Below are positions 15,417 through 22,475 of a stretch of 64,000 nucleotides of DNA, one piece after another. The translations under genes and the position numbers were made by a program. Source of the stretch: Microbacterium halophytorum (GTDB lineage: Bacteria > Actinomycetota > Actinomycetes > Actinomycetales > Microbacteriaceae); contig NZ_KZ672982.1 in assembly GCF_002970975.1 (NCBI RefSeq), positions 395,592 to 459,591 of the forward strand, written 5' to 3'. The notes under the pieces are model-generated. The model was not told where the DNA came from. It saw only the letters and a program-made list of their open reading frames with translations, and did no database searches. Position 1 is the first letter of the stretch. Each line of letters opens with the position of its first letter.

Positions 15417-17450
15417 ATGAGCAACACGACCGGTTCAAAGACTTCCGCGACCAACGTCGATGCCACGGCCGTGAACACGGTCGCCTGGCTCGCGGACCCG
15501 GGCACCACGATCGTCGTCCCCGTGTATCAGCGGCAGTACCGCTGGGACATCGGCGGCTGCGAGCAGCTGCTCTCGGACATCCGGGCCGTCTCGGAGCACG
15601 ACGACGCGCACACGCACTTCATCGGCTCGATCCTGTCGTCGCACAACTCGAACCCGGACGAGGCGGCGCTCGTGCTCATCGACGGCCAGCAGCGCACCAC
15701 GACGCTGATGCTGCTGATCGCCGCGCTGCACCACACCGTGCGCGACACGGACCCCGCCCTGGCCGCCGAGCTCGAGCGCGTGCTGGTCCGCGCCGACGAC
15801 CCCGACCGCACGAAGCTGCGCCCCCACAGGGAATGGGCCGACGTGTTCGAGAGCGTCGTCCTCGACCGCCGCTCGCCCGACGACGCCATGCGCGAGTCGC
15901 GCTTCGATGACAACTACGCGTTCTTCCGCAGCCAGATCCAACCGGATGAGGCACCGCGGATCTGGCGCGGCCTGCGCAAGCTGGAGCACGTCGCGATCAC
16001 CCTCGGCGCCGACGCGAACGCACAGCAGACGTTCGAGAGCCTGAACTCGACCGGTGCCCCTCTGCGCGACCACGAGCTGATCCACAACTACGTCCTCATG
16101 GGCCTGACGCACGCCGAGCAGACCGAGATCGAGGAACAGTTCTGGCTCCCGATCGAGGAGGCGACGGGCGAGCAGATCGGCACCTTCTGGCGGCACTACC
16201 TCATCATGCTCACGGGACGCGAGGTGCTGATCGAGGGCGAGCGCAGCGTGTACGACGCGTTCCAGCGCTCCTTCCCCCGCCTGGAGCTGCCCGGCCTGCG
16301 GGCCCAGGCGGCCGAGTGGCGGGAGTACGCCGAGGTCTACCGCACGCTGCTCGAACCGGCGCGGGAACCGGACGCCGAGATCGCGAGGCACCTCGGATAC
16401 GTCGGCGTGTTCGGCAAGGGCATGTTCCCCCTCGTGATGCGCGAGTACCGCGCGCACCGCGCGGGGGCGATCGGCCGCGAGGAGCTGATCGCCGTGCTCG
16501 AGCACGTGCAGTCGCTGCTGCTGCGGCGCCAGATCATCGGGCTTCCGCTCGACCGGCTCGTGGCACGGATGTGCCGCGCGCGCGATGAGTCCCACGACGC
16601 CCTCGTCAGGGCGATCGCCCGCATCACGCCGTCGGACGAGCGCGTGCGCGTGTCGCTCAAGTACGGCGAGCTCCCCCACCCCGAGTACGTCCTCGGGCGC
16701 CTCGCCGGCGTCGATGACATCTCGACCGCGGGCGTCGACCACATCTTCCCCCTCGCCCCCGCCGACGATTGGTCCGGCGACGGCGAGCGCGCATGGACCG
16801 ACCTGACCGAGGACGAGCAGAACAGCTTCCGCGCCCTCGCCCCCACTCTCGGCAACCTCACGCTCGTCGAGGACGAGCTCGCGGAGGGCGCCTTCGCTGC
16901 CACGACGTTCGCGGACAAGCGCGACGCGGTCTACGCGCGCAGCGGTGTCCGGATCTCGGCCGATCTGGCCGCGGCGGACGCGTGGTCGACGGCGGCGGTC
17001 TCGGCTCGCACCGAGCGCCTCGTCGCGGAGTTCCTCGACATCTGGAAGCGCCCCGCCGTCGTGCTGATCGACGACGACGGCCTCACCCCCGTGCTCGACG
17101 CGAAGCTGCGGCGCGGCTGGCCCCGCGGCTGGGAGCGGGAGTTCGACTACGTCGAGTTCCGCGGCGAGCACTGGGAGGTCTACGACGTCAAGTACCTCTT
17201 CAACCGCGTCTTCAAGCGGCTCTGGGCCGAGGACCGACAGGTCCTGGTCGACTACAGCGACCGCCAGGGCGGCCCGATCTACCCCGCGATGGCGTGGAAC
17301 GGGCATTGGGACGAGCTCGGCGAGGGCGCGTACCTGTACATGGGTTGGGACTCGAAGTACATGCTCACGGCGGTGCAGGGCCTGCTCATCGACGCGGGGT
17401 ACGCGCCGGAGACCTTCGTGAAGTACAGCTACATCGGCGACGTGATGTGA
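15417..17450 (+). CDS. DUF262-DUF1524 protein, GmrSD-type restriction/defence nuclease
   Basis: A 677-residue protein. The N-terminal DUF262 (ParB-like NTPase) carries YQRQYRWD (37-44) and DGQQRTTT (89-96). The middle holds the DUF1524 HNH-like motif VDHIF (about 438) followed by LGNLTLV (about 477). Fused S and D domains are the layout of type IV, modification-dependent GmrSD enzymes that cut glucosylated phage DNA. The last 110 residues are a distinct aromatic-rich domain (WEREFDYVEFRGEHWEVYDVK...) that may read the target. ATG 15417 is preferred (AGGA 9 nt upstream); ATG 15411 is possible. The target is unknown. Confidence 0.8.
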   Translation: MSNTTGSKTSATNVDATAVNTVAWLADPGTTIVVPVYQRQYRWDIGGCEQLLSDIRAVSEHDDAHTHFIGSILSSHNSNPDEAALVLIDGQQRTTTLMLLIAALHHTVRDTDPALAAELERVLVRADDPDRTKLRPHREWADVFESVVLDRRSPDDAMRESRFDDNYAFFRSQIQPDEAPRIWRGLRKLEHVAITLGADANAQQTFESLNSTGAPLRDHELIHNYVLMGLTHAEQTEIEEQFWLPIEEATGEQIGTFWRHYLIMLTGREVLIEGERSVYDAFQRSFPRLELPGLRAQAAEWREYAEVYRTLLEPAREPDAEIARHLGYVGVFGKGMFPLVMREYRAHRAGAIGREELIAVLEHVQSLLLRRQIIGLPLDRLVARMCRARDESHDALVRAIARITPSDERVRVSLKYGELPHPEYVLGRLAGVDDISTAGVDHIFPLAPADDWSGDGERAWTDLTEDEQNSFRALAPTLGNLTLVEDELAEGAFAATTFADKRDAVYARSGVRISADLAAADAWSTAAVSARTERLVAEFLDIWKRPAVVLIDDDGLTPVLDAKLRRGWPRGWEREFDYVEFRGEHWEVYDVKYLFNRVFKRLWAEDRQVLVDYSDRQGGPIYPAMAWNGHWDELGEGAYLYMGWDSKYMLTAVQGLLIDAGYAPETFVKYSYIGDVM

Positions 17451-17481
17451 CGACCGCCGCGCCGCGCAGCCCCGCCCCGCA

Positions 17482-17790
17482 TCAGTACTCGACGCGAGGG
17501 CCGCGGCGCCGCCGTGGCAGCTCGCTGTAGCCGTAGGGCTGCCGGCCGTTCTGCAGCTGCGCCGCCGTCAGACCTGTGATCAGGGCGCCGACGTCGACCT
17601 CGAGCGCCGTCGCGATCTGCAGCAGGGTCGACAGCGTCGGGTTCCCCCTGCCCCGCTCGATGCGCTGGTAGTTCGTGAGATCCATGTCCGCGCACTCCGC
17701 GAGCGCACGTGCGCTCACGCCGGCGCGCGTGCGCGCGGCCGCGATGCGGCGCCCGACCTCGGCAGAGGCGGCGGAATGCGTTTCGGCCAT
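17482..17790 (-). CDS. XRE-family helix-turn-helix transcriptional regulator
   Basis: A 102-residue DNA-binding protein. A lambda-repressor-like HTH spans about residues 10-65: EVGRRIAAARTRAGVSARALAE, then MDLTNYQRIERGRGNPTLSTLLQIATALEV, a clear Cro/CI recognition-helix region. A short basic C-terminal tail (PRRRRGPR) follows. No ligand domain is present. The start is taken at ATG 17790; a GTG at 17817 would add nine residues. It sits convergent to the DUF262 gene, 31 nt beyond its stop, and diverges from the alkaline phosphatase, so either could be its target. The target is not known. Confidence 0.85.
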   Translation of the reverse strand: MAETHSAASAEVGRRIAAARTRAGVSARALAECADMDLTNYQRIERGRGNPTLSTLLQIATALEVDVGALITGLTAAQLQNGRQPYGYSELPRRRRGPRVEY

Positions 17791-17948
17791 CCATCGATCG
17801 TGCGAGTGCCACGGCACGAATGCCTAAGCTTTCACGCCGTCGCATATATGCCACCCCGCGACTCCATCCGGTCGCCGCTCAATCGCCCGAGCTCCGAGCC
17901 GATAGGCGCGCCGCGCTTCACGCGACCTTCGTTCCGATATTCCATGGC

Positions 17949-17976
17949 GTTCACCTCGGCGCTGAGAGCATTCACT
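17949..17976 (+). promoter_or_regulatory. possible PhoP box upstream of alkaline phosphatase
   Basis: GTTCACC at 17949-17955 and the related ATTCACT at 17970-17976 lie 21 nt apart on the same face, resembling the GTTCACC direct repeats bound by actinobacterial PhoP. Only two units with imperfect spacing are seen, so support is weak, but the downstream gene is an alkaline phosphatase. Confidence 0.3.
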
Positions 17977-18039
17977 GCGACGACGCCGGCGCGACACCCA
18001 GCGCCCATAGCGTCGGGCGGGTCCGCAGGAAGACCAACG

Positions 18040-20016
18040 ATGAGAGGGATCCCCTTGAAGCTCTCGCGAAGCACGAAGCCGGTGCTCACCGGCACGTTCG
18101 CCCTCGCGCTCGTGGGCGGCTGCGCCCTCGCAGCCCCCGCAGCGGCAACTGCCGAGGAAACCGCCCCCGCCCCCAAGAACGTCATCATCATGATCGGCGA
18201 CGGCATGGGCTACAACCACATCGACCTGATGAACGCCGAAGACACGGGCGAGGTGCACTGGCAGGTGCAGCGCGGCGGCGACAACAAGGTCAACCACTCG
18301 GGGCACAACACGACGCCGGCCGACGGCTGGCAGGCGTGGCAGCACCTCGGCATGTCGACGAACTGGATCGACGGCCCCGCGTACGACCCCGCTCAGTCGT
18401 GGACCGACTTCGAGTGGAACAAGCAGAGCCCGACGGACTCGGCCGCCGCGGGCACCGCGATGGCCACGGGTCACAAGACGTACAACGGCGGCCTCGGCGT
18501 CGACGCTGACGGCGCGGAGCTCGAGAACCTTTCGCAGCGCGCGCACGAGCTGGGCAAGTCGGCGGGCGTCGTCTCGTCGGTCCCATACTCGCACGCGACG
18601 CCCGCCGCGTTCTCGGCGCACAACGAGACGCGCAACAACTACCAGGAGATCGCCCACGAGCAGATCACGGGCGACCTCGAGGTCGTCATGGGCGCCGGCC
18701 ACCCGTTCTACAGCGACGACAACGAGCCGGTCGCCGAGGGTGACTTCTCGTACGTCTCGGAGGCGGACTGGAGCGCCGTCTCGAACGGGGTGACCGACCG
18801 CGAGTTCATCGAGACGAACGAGGGCTTCGCGGCGCTCACGAGCGGCGAGACGCCCGAGAAGGTCTTCGGCGTGCCCCAGGTCGCCTCGACCCTGCAGCAG
18901 GCGCGCAGCGAGGGCGCCCCGCTGAACGACGTCACCGACCTCCCGACGATGACGGCCGGCGCGCTGAACGTGCTGGACAACAACGCCGAGGGCTTCTCGC
19001 TCATGGTCGAGGGCGGCGCGATCGACTGGACCGGCCACGCCAATGACTCCGAGCGCAACCTCGAGGAGACCCGCGACTTCGACGACGCCGTTGACACGGC
19101 GATCGAATGGATCGAGGAGAACTCGAGCTGGGACGAGACCCTCATGATCGTCACCGCCGACCACGAGACCGGCTACCTCTACGGCCACCTCGAGGGCGAC
19201 TTCAGCCCGATCGTGCCCGGCGGCGCCGAGGAGCAGGAGACGGCGGGGGCCGAGGACGAGACCGAGCCCGCTCGCGACGAGACCGCCGAGGAGAGTGAGC
19301 CGCAGGTCGAGGACGCCGACGAGCTGACGGGCGCGAAGGCCGCGGATGCGACCGAGCCGGAGGTGCAGCTCCCGTCGGGTGAGGAGACGACCGGAGCCAC
19401 CGACGAAGCGGCCTCGGATGCCGCGATCGCTGCGACCGCGACCGCTGATGCCGAGGTTCAGCCCCTCGCGACCGAGGTCGACGGCGTCTCCGCCGCGCAC
19501 ACGTGGAACAGCGACAACCACACGAACATGCTGGTGCCCTTCTTCTACAAGGGCGCCGGCGCCGAGCAGGTGACCGCGCTCGGAACCGACCTCGACTACG
19601 TGCGCGGCCACTACCTCGACAACACCTCGCTGCCCTCGTGGCTGCTGAACGAGGCCTGGGTCGTCGACGACGCCGAGCAGCCGGATGAGCCCGAGGTTCC
19701 GGGTGAGGACGACGGCACGGACGGCGAGCAGGACGACCAGCGCGACGACCAGCAGGACGACCAGCGCGACGACCAGCAGGATGACCAGCGCGACGACCAG
19801 CAGGACGACCAGCGCGACGACCAGCAGGAGGAGGCCGTTTCGGACGACGAGGACGACGCCTCGACCGGTGCGGACGCAGCTGCGTCCGACGGCGAGCTCG
19901 CCGTGACGGGTGCCGAGAGCCCGGTGCTGCCGATCGCCCTCGGCGCGGCCGCCCTGCTGCTCGGCGGCGGCGCGCTGACGGTGGCGCACCTGCGCCGCCG
20001 CGCCGCGCAGGACTGA
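18040..20016 (+). CDS. cell-wall-anchored alkaline phosphatase
   Basis: A 658-residue secreted phosphomonoesterase of the PhoA superfamily. The Sec signal peptide covers about residues 1-38 (AAPAAATA end). The metal motif is IGDGMG (Asp54), the nucleophile Ser134 in TDSAAAGTA, and metal histidines lie in DWTGHAND, TADHET and DNHTN. A highly acidic insert of about 75 residues (about 395-470) interrupts the catalytic domain before the last His motif. After the domain come four DDQRDDQQ repeats (565-596), then a sortase signal LAVTG (621-625), a hydrophobic helix and RRRAAQD. ATG 18040 has AGGA about 10 nt upstream. Confidence 0.88.
   Translation: MRGIPLKLSRSTKPVLTGTFALALVGGCALAAPAAATAEETAPAPKNVIIMIGDGMGYNHIDLMNAEDTGEVHWQVQRGGDNKVNHSGHNTTPADGWQAWQHLGMSTNWIDGPAYDPAQSWTDFEWNKQSPTDSAAAGTAMATGHKTYNGGLGVDADGAELENLSQRAHELGKSAGVVSSVPYSHATPAAFSAHNETRNNYQEIAHEQITGDLEVVMGAGHPFYSDDNEPVAEGDFSYVSEADWSAVSNGVTDREFIETNEGFAALTSGETPEKVFGVPQVASTLQQARSEGAPLNDVTDLPTMTAGALNVLDNNAEGFSLMVEGGAIDWTGHANDSERNLEETRDFDDAVDTAIEWIEENSSWDETLMIVTADHETGYLYGHLEGDFSPIVPGGAEEQETAGAEDETEPARDETAEESEPQVEDADELTGAKAADATEPEVQLPSGEETTGATDEAASDAAIAATATADAEVQPLATEVDGVSAAHTWNSDNHTNMLVPFFYKGAGAEQVTALGTDLDYVRGHYLDNTSLPSWLLNEAWVVDDAEQPDEPEVPGEDDGTDGEQDDQRDDQQDDQRDDQQDDQRDDQQDDQRDDQQEEAVSDDEDDASTGADAAASDGELAVTGAESPVLPIALGAAALLLGGGALTVAHLRRRAAQD
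19732..19827 (+). repeat. four tandem 24-bp units coding DDQRDDQQ
   Basis: Four head-to-tail copies of a 24-bp unit inside the phosphatase gene, identical except for one silent GAC to GAT change in the third. They encode a hydrophilic, wall-spanning stalk before the sortase signal. Such near-identical units can expand or contract by slippage. Confidence 0.9.
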
Positions 20017-20031
20017 CCGCAGCAGCGAGAC

Positions 20032-20063
20032 GAGCGCCCTGGCCCATTCGGGCCAGGGCGCTC
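20032..20063. terminator. strong bidirectional terminator
   Basis: A perfect 14-bp stem (20032-20045 with 20050-20063) with an ATTC loop, midway between the convergent phosphatase and NTF2-like genes. Confidence 0.85.
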
Positions 20064-20085
20064 CGGCGTTCGCGCTCAGCTCGCG

Positions 20086-20415
20086 TCAGCCCTCGCGGAT
20101 CGTCATCCGGGACAGCCGGTCGCCGTCGACGTCGAAGACGAACTCGGAGCGCCCGTTCGCGTGGGTGGAGCGCCAATCGCCGACGACCGTGACGACGCCA
20201 TCGGCCGCCTCGACCTCCTCGACGGAGAGCGTGCCGTGCGCGCCGATGAACTCGTCGTCGCTCCAGGCCTTGATCTCGTCGCGCCCCGCGAAGACGCGCC
20301 CCCAATCGTCGACCGAGCCGCCCGGCGCGAAGGCGTCGAGGAACGCCGCCTCGTCGTGGCGGTTGACCGCGTCGATGAACGACGCGACGGGCTCGGGAAT
20401 CGTGACTTCTGACAT
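20086..20415 (-). CDS. NTF2-like (SnoaL/DUF4440-type) small protein
   Basis: A 109-residue cytosolic protein with the NTF2-like cone fold pattern: an N-terminal helix (PVASFIDAVNRHDEAAFLDAF), then FAPGGSVDDWGRVFAGRDEIKAW and several beta strands ending in GDRLSRMTIREG. Such proteins are small isomerases, hydrolases or ligand binders; nothing here fixes the substrate. The ATG at 20415 has a strong AAGGAG ribosome binding site 7 nt upstream, and the longer upstream frame was discarded. It is a single-gene unit converging on the phosphatase. Confidence 0.75.
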   Translation of the reverse strand: MSEVTIPEPVASFIDAVNRHDEAAFLDAFAPGGSVDDWGRVFAGRDEIKAWSDDEFIGAHGTLSVEEVEAADGVVTVVGDWRSTHANGRSEFVFDVDGDRLSRMTIREG

Positions 20416-20581
20416 CTGCGTTCTCCTTCGTGCGTCCGGCGGACCCGCGGGAAACGCGGGCGGCGATGCGACGGCACCGCGCTGCGCGTCCGTGCCGCCC
20501 TCGACGCTCACACGATAGCGGTAATCCGCTGCGCCCGGCACGCGCCGGCACCGGCCGCTGCGGAACGTCGCCGGCTCCTGA

Positions 20582-20587
20582 TACAGT
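20582..20587 (+). promoter_or_regulatory. -10 box for SAM riboswitch transcript
   Basis: TACAGT ends 7 nt before the predicted first base of the riboswitch (about 20594). No convincing -35 is seen. Confidence 0.4.
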
Positions 20588-20593
20588 CCATCC

Positions 20594-20710
20594 CAGGTTC
20601 ACGAGCTGCAGCCATCGGTACCTGGCCGGTTGCACGGCAACCCTCCTCCGTCGAGCGGGGTGCCCCAGGGGAAGAACCGGCCCCGCGCATCCGCGTGCGG
20701 GCAAGTCGAT
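20594..20710 (+). ncRNA. SAM-IV-type riboswitch
   Basis: P1 pairs GGTTC (20596-20600) with GAACC (20674-20678). Inside are CACGAG, the GGCCGG...CGGCAACCCTCCTCCG segment and GCGGGGTGCCCC, closely following the actinobacterial SAM-IV consensus. Outside P1 lies the extra hairpin typical of SAM-IV (CCCGC/GCGGG at about 20681-20701). It reads towards the uncharacterised gene at 20765 and is followed by a GC-rich hairpin. SAM riboswitches normally repress methionine and SAM supply genes. Confidence 0.82.
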
Positions 20711-20750
20711 GGGTCCGCGTCGCCCGACGCGGTTGCGCGGGCCCTTCCTC
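20711..20750 (+). terminator. riboswitch expression-platform hairpin
   Basis: GGGTCCGCG (20711-20719) pairs with CGCGGGCCC (20736-20744), 9 bp with one G-U, followed by TTCCTC. An inner hairpin CCGCGTC/GACGCGG can also form. It lies directly after the SAM aptamer and 20 nt before the start codon, so it is the likely terminator arm of the switch. Confidence 0.6.
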
Positions 20751-20764
20751 GAGAAGGAGATCCC

Positions 20765-21427
20765 ATGAGCACTGATCACGAGCCCCGCCGGCCGAACGGT
20801 CGGCCCGATGGCGAGAACAGCCACGACTCGTCGCGTCCCGGCGGTTCCGACGTCGCCGCGTGGTGGCGCGCCCTGGGGCTGAGGGACCCCGACCCGGGGC
20901 GCAGCACGAACGAGCGCGTCGAGGCGCGGGCCCGCTGGAACCGTCTCGTGTCGCTGGTCCCGAGCGGCTTCGTCCGGCACACCGGCGCGGGTGAGGAGTC
21001 GCTCTCCCTCGCGGAGGTCGTGGCCGAGCTGGGCGAGAGCGCGGACGCGAGCGCGCGCAATGCCAGGCGCGCCTCCGAGGAGCGGCGGGCCCACGGGTGG
21101 GCACGGGTTCGGGCAGCGCTCTCGTCACCCGACGCGGGCGAACGGATCGAACGAGGGCCCTGGGCGGGCTTCACGCGCGGACGCACGGTCGCGTGGAGCT
21201 GGAACCTGTTCCAGTACGAACCGCACGGCTTCGTGCACCCGGGGTCCCAGGCGCGGCACGAGAGCCTGGCGGCGCTCGAGAACGGCGAGCTGCGCGACGT
21301 CTTCGGCTACCCCGCGCGAGCTGCCGCCCTGGAGCGCTCGGGCCTGACGCCCGAGGGCTACCGGTCGGCGCAGGAGGCCCTGGGGAAGCGCATCTTCGAC
21401 CCCGCCGACGTGATCACGTCCGCCTGA
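20765..21427 (+). CDS. uncharacterised protein under SAM riboswitch
   Basis: A 220-residue soluble protein with no family I recognise. It has a hydrophilic N-terminal tail (about residues 1-35), then a helical segment (SLAEVVAELGESADASARNARRASEERRAHGW), then a segment rich in aromatics (GFTRGRTVAWSWNLFQYEPHGF), and ends PEGYRSAQEALGKRIFDPADVITSA. No signal peptide, membrane segment or known catalytic motif is seen. ATG 20765 has AAGGAG 6 nt upstream. Regulation by a SAM-IV-type riboswitch implies a link to methionine, SAM or sulfur metabolism. The next gene, a metallo-hydrolase, starts 100 nt later on the same strand and may be cotranscribed. Confidence 0.7.
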   Translation: MSTDHEPRRPNGRPDGENSHDSSRPGGSDVAAWWRALGLRDPDPGRSTNERVEARARWNRLVSLVPSGFVRHTGAGEESLSLAEVVAELGESADASARNARRASEERRAHGWARVRAALSSPDAGERIERGPWAGFTRGRTVAWSWNLFQYEPHGFVHPGSQARHESLAALENGELRDVFGYPARAAALERSGLTPEGYRSAQEALGKRIFDPADVITSA

Positions 21428-21527
21428 CGTCGGGGCGGCGGGGTGCGCCGGCGCGCCGGCGACCGGGGCGGCCCGCCGCCCGCACGAAGGGTTTGCTGAG
21501 CGCGGCCGGAAGGAGTTGACTTCAGGC

Positions 21528-22166
21528 ATGCGCGTCACGAAGCACGAACACGCCGCCCTCCGGATCGATGACGGCGGCAAGACACTGATCCTCGATCCCG
21601 GTTCGTTCACGGCCCCTCTCGGCGACCTCGACAACGTGGTGGCCGTCGTGATCACCCATGAGCATCCGGATCACTGGACGCCCGGCCACCTCGACGAGAT
21701 CCTGAGGGCCGCACCGGGTGTCCCGGTGTTCGCGCCGGCGGGAGTCGCCGCAGCGGCGCCCGGGTACGGGATCACGGTCGTCTCGCCCGGCGACGAGGTC
21801 GGCGCCGGGGGCTTCGCGCTGCGCTTCTTCGGCGGCGACCACGCCGTCATCCACGAATCGCTCCCGCCCGTCGAGAACGTCGGCGTTCTCGTCGACGACC
21901 GGCTGTACTACCCCGGCGATTCCTACGCCGTGCCCGCAGGCGTCGCCGTCGATGCCCTCGCCGCACCGCTGGGCGCTCCCTGGCTGAAGATCGGCGAGGC
22001 GATGGACTTCGTGCTCGAGGTGCGCCCCCGGCGCGCGTTCGGGGTGCACGACATGACGCTGTCGGAGATCGGCAGGAGCATGCACCGCTCGCGCCTGCAG
22101 TGGGCGACGGAGCAGGGCGGCGGCGAGTTCTTCGTGCTCGAGCCCGGCGATTCGCTCGACCTCTGA
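21528..22166 (+). CDS. MBL-fold metallo-hydrolase
   Basis: A 212-residue cytosolic hydrolase of the metallo-beta-lactamase fold (UPF0173/YcfH-like small group). Metal ligands are visible in THEHPDHW (HxHxDH), in FFGGDHAVIH and in FGVHDM; Asp of YYPGDSY is the bridging residue. The substrate is unknown. ATG 21528 is preferred because similarity begins MRVTKHEHA; AGGAG lies 12 nt upstream, and an in-frame TTG at 21516 directly touches it. It follows the riboswitch-controlled gene by 100 nt with no clear terminator between, so it may share SAM control. Confidence 0.85.
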   Translation: MRVTKHEHAALRIDDGGKTLILDPGSFTAPLGDLDNVVAVVITHEHPDHWTPGHLDEILRAAPGVPVFAPAGVAAAAPGYGITVVSPGDEVGAGGFALRFFGGDHAVIHESLPPVENVGVLVDDRLYYPGDSYAVPAGVAVDALAAPLGAPWLKIGEAMDFVLEVRPRRAFGVHDMTLSEIGRSMHRSRLQWATEQGGGEFFVLEPGDSLDL

Positions 22167-22233
22167 GGGCGAGCCCGCACGGAGGAGCCGGGCGCCGCGC
22201 GGCGCGATGAGGCGGCGCGGAGCGGAAACGCAG

Positions 22234-22258
22234 AACCCCCGGCACGTGGCCGGGGGTT
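22234..22258 (-). terminator. terminator of tRNA-Gln
   Basis: A perfect 10-bp stem (AACCCCCGGC with GCCGGGGGTT), loop of 5, followed by CTGCGTTT on the minus strand, right after the tRNA. Confidence 0.85.
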
Positions 22259-22266
22259 CTTCTCTG

Positions 22267-22338
22267 CTGGGGTACCTGGACTCGAACCAAGAATGGCGGT
22301 ACCAGAAACCGCTGTGTTGCCAATTACACCATACCCCA
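22267..22338 (-). tRNA. tRNA-Gln (anticodon CTG)
   Basis: A 72-nt cloverleaf: acceptor TGGGGTA with TACCCCA, anticodon loop TTCTGGT in a GCGGT/ACCGC stem, T arm TTGGTTCGAGTCCAGG. CUG reads CAG. CCA is not encoded (the sequence after the discriminator G is CAG). A TAAGCT -10 can be read about 38 nt upstream. Confidence 0.96.
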
Positions 22339-22475
22339 TGGTGTCCCGGGGGCTTCCCCGCAACGAGTATCCAGCTTACCCGACGCCGCGCGGACCGCCA
22401 AACCGAGCCGCTCAGCCCTGTCGCCCGCGCGTGTCAGGCCCGCGGCGAGCGGGCCGGACACGCCGCCGGATGCGG

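Noticed and set aside
19732-19827. Tandem repeat as a CRISPR array
   Set aside because: Units are adjacent without spacers and lie in frame inside a coding region.
17824-19989. 721-codon minus-strand open frame
   Set aside because: Exact shadow of the alkaline phosphatase, composed of Val, Leu and Arg repeats mirroring its codons.
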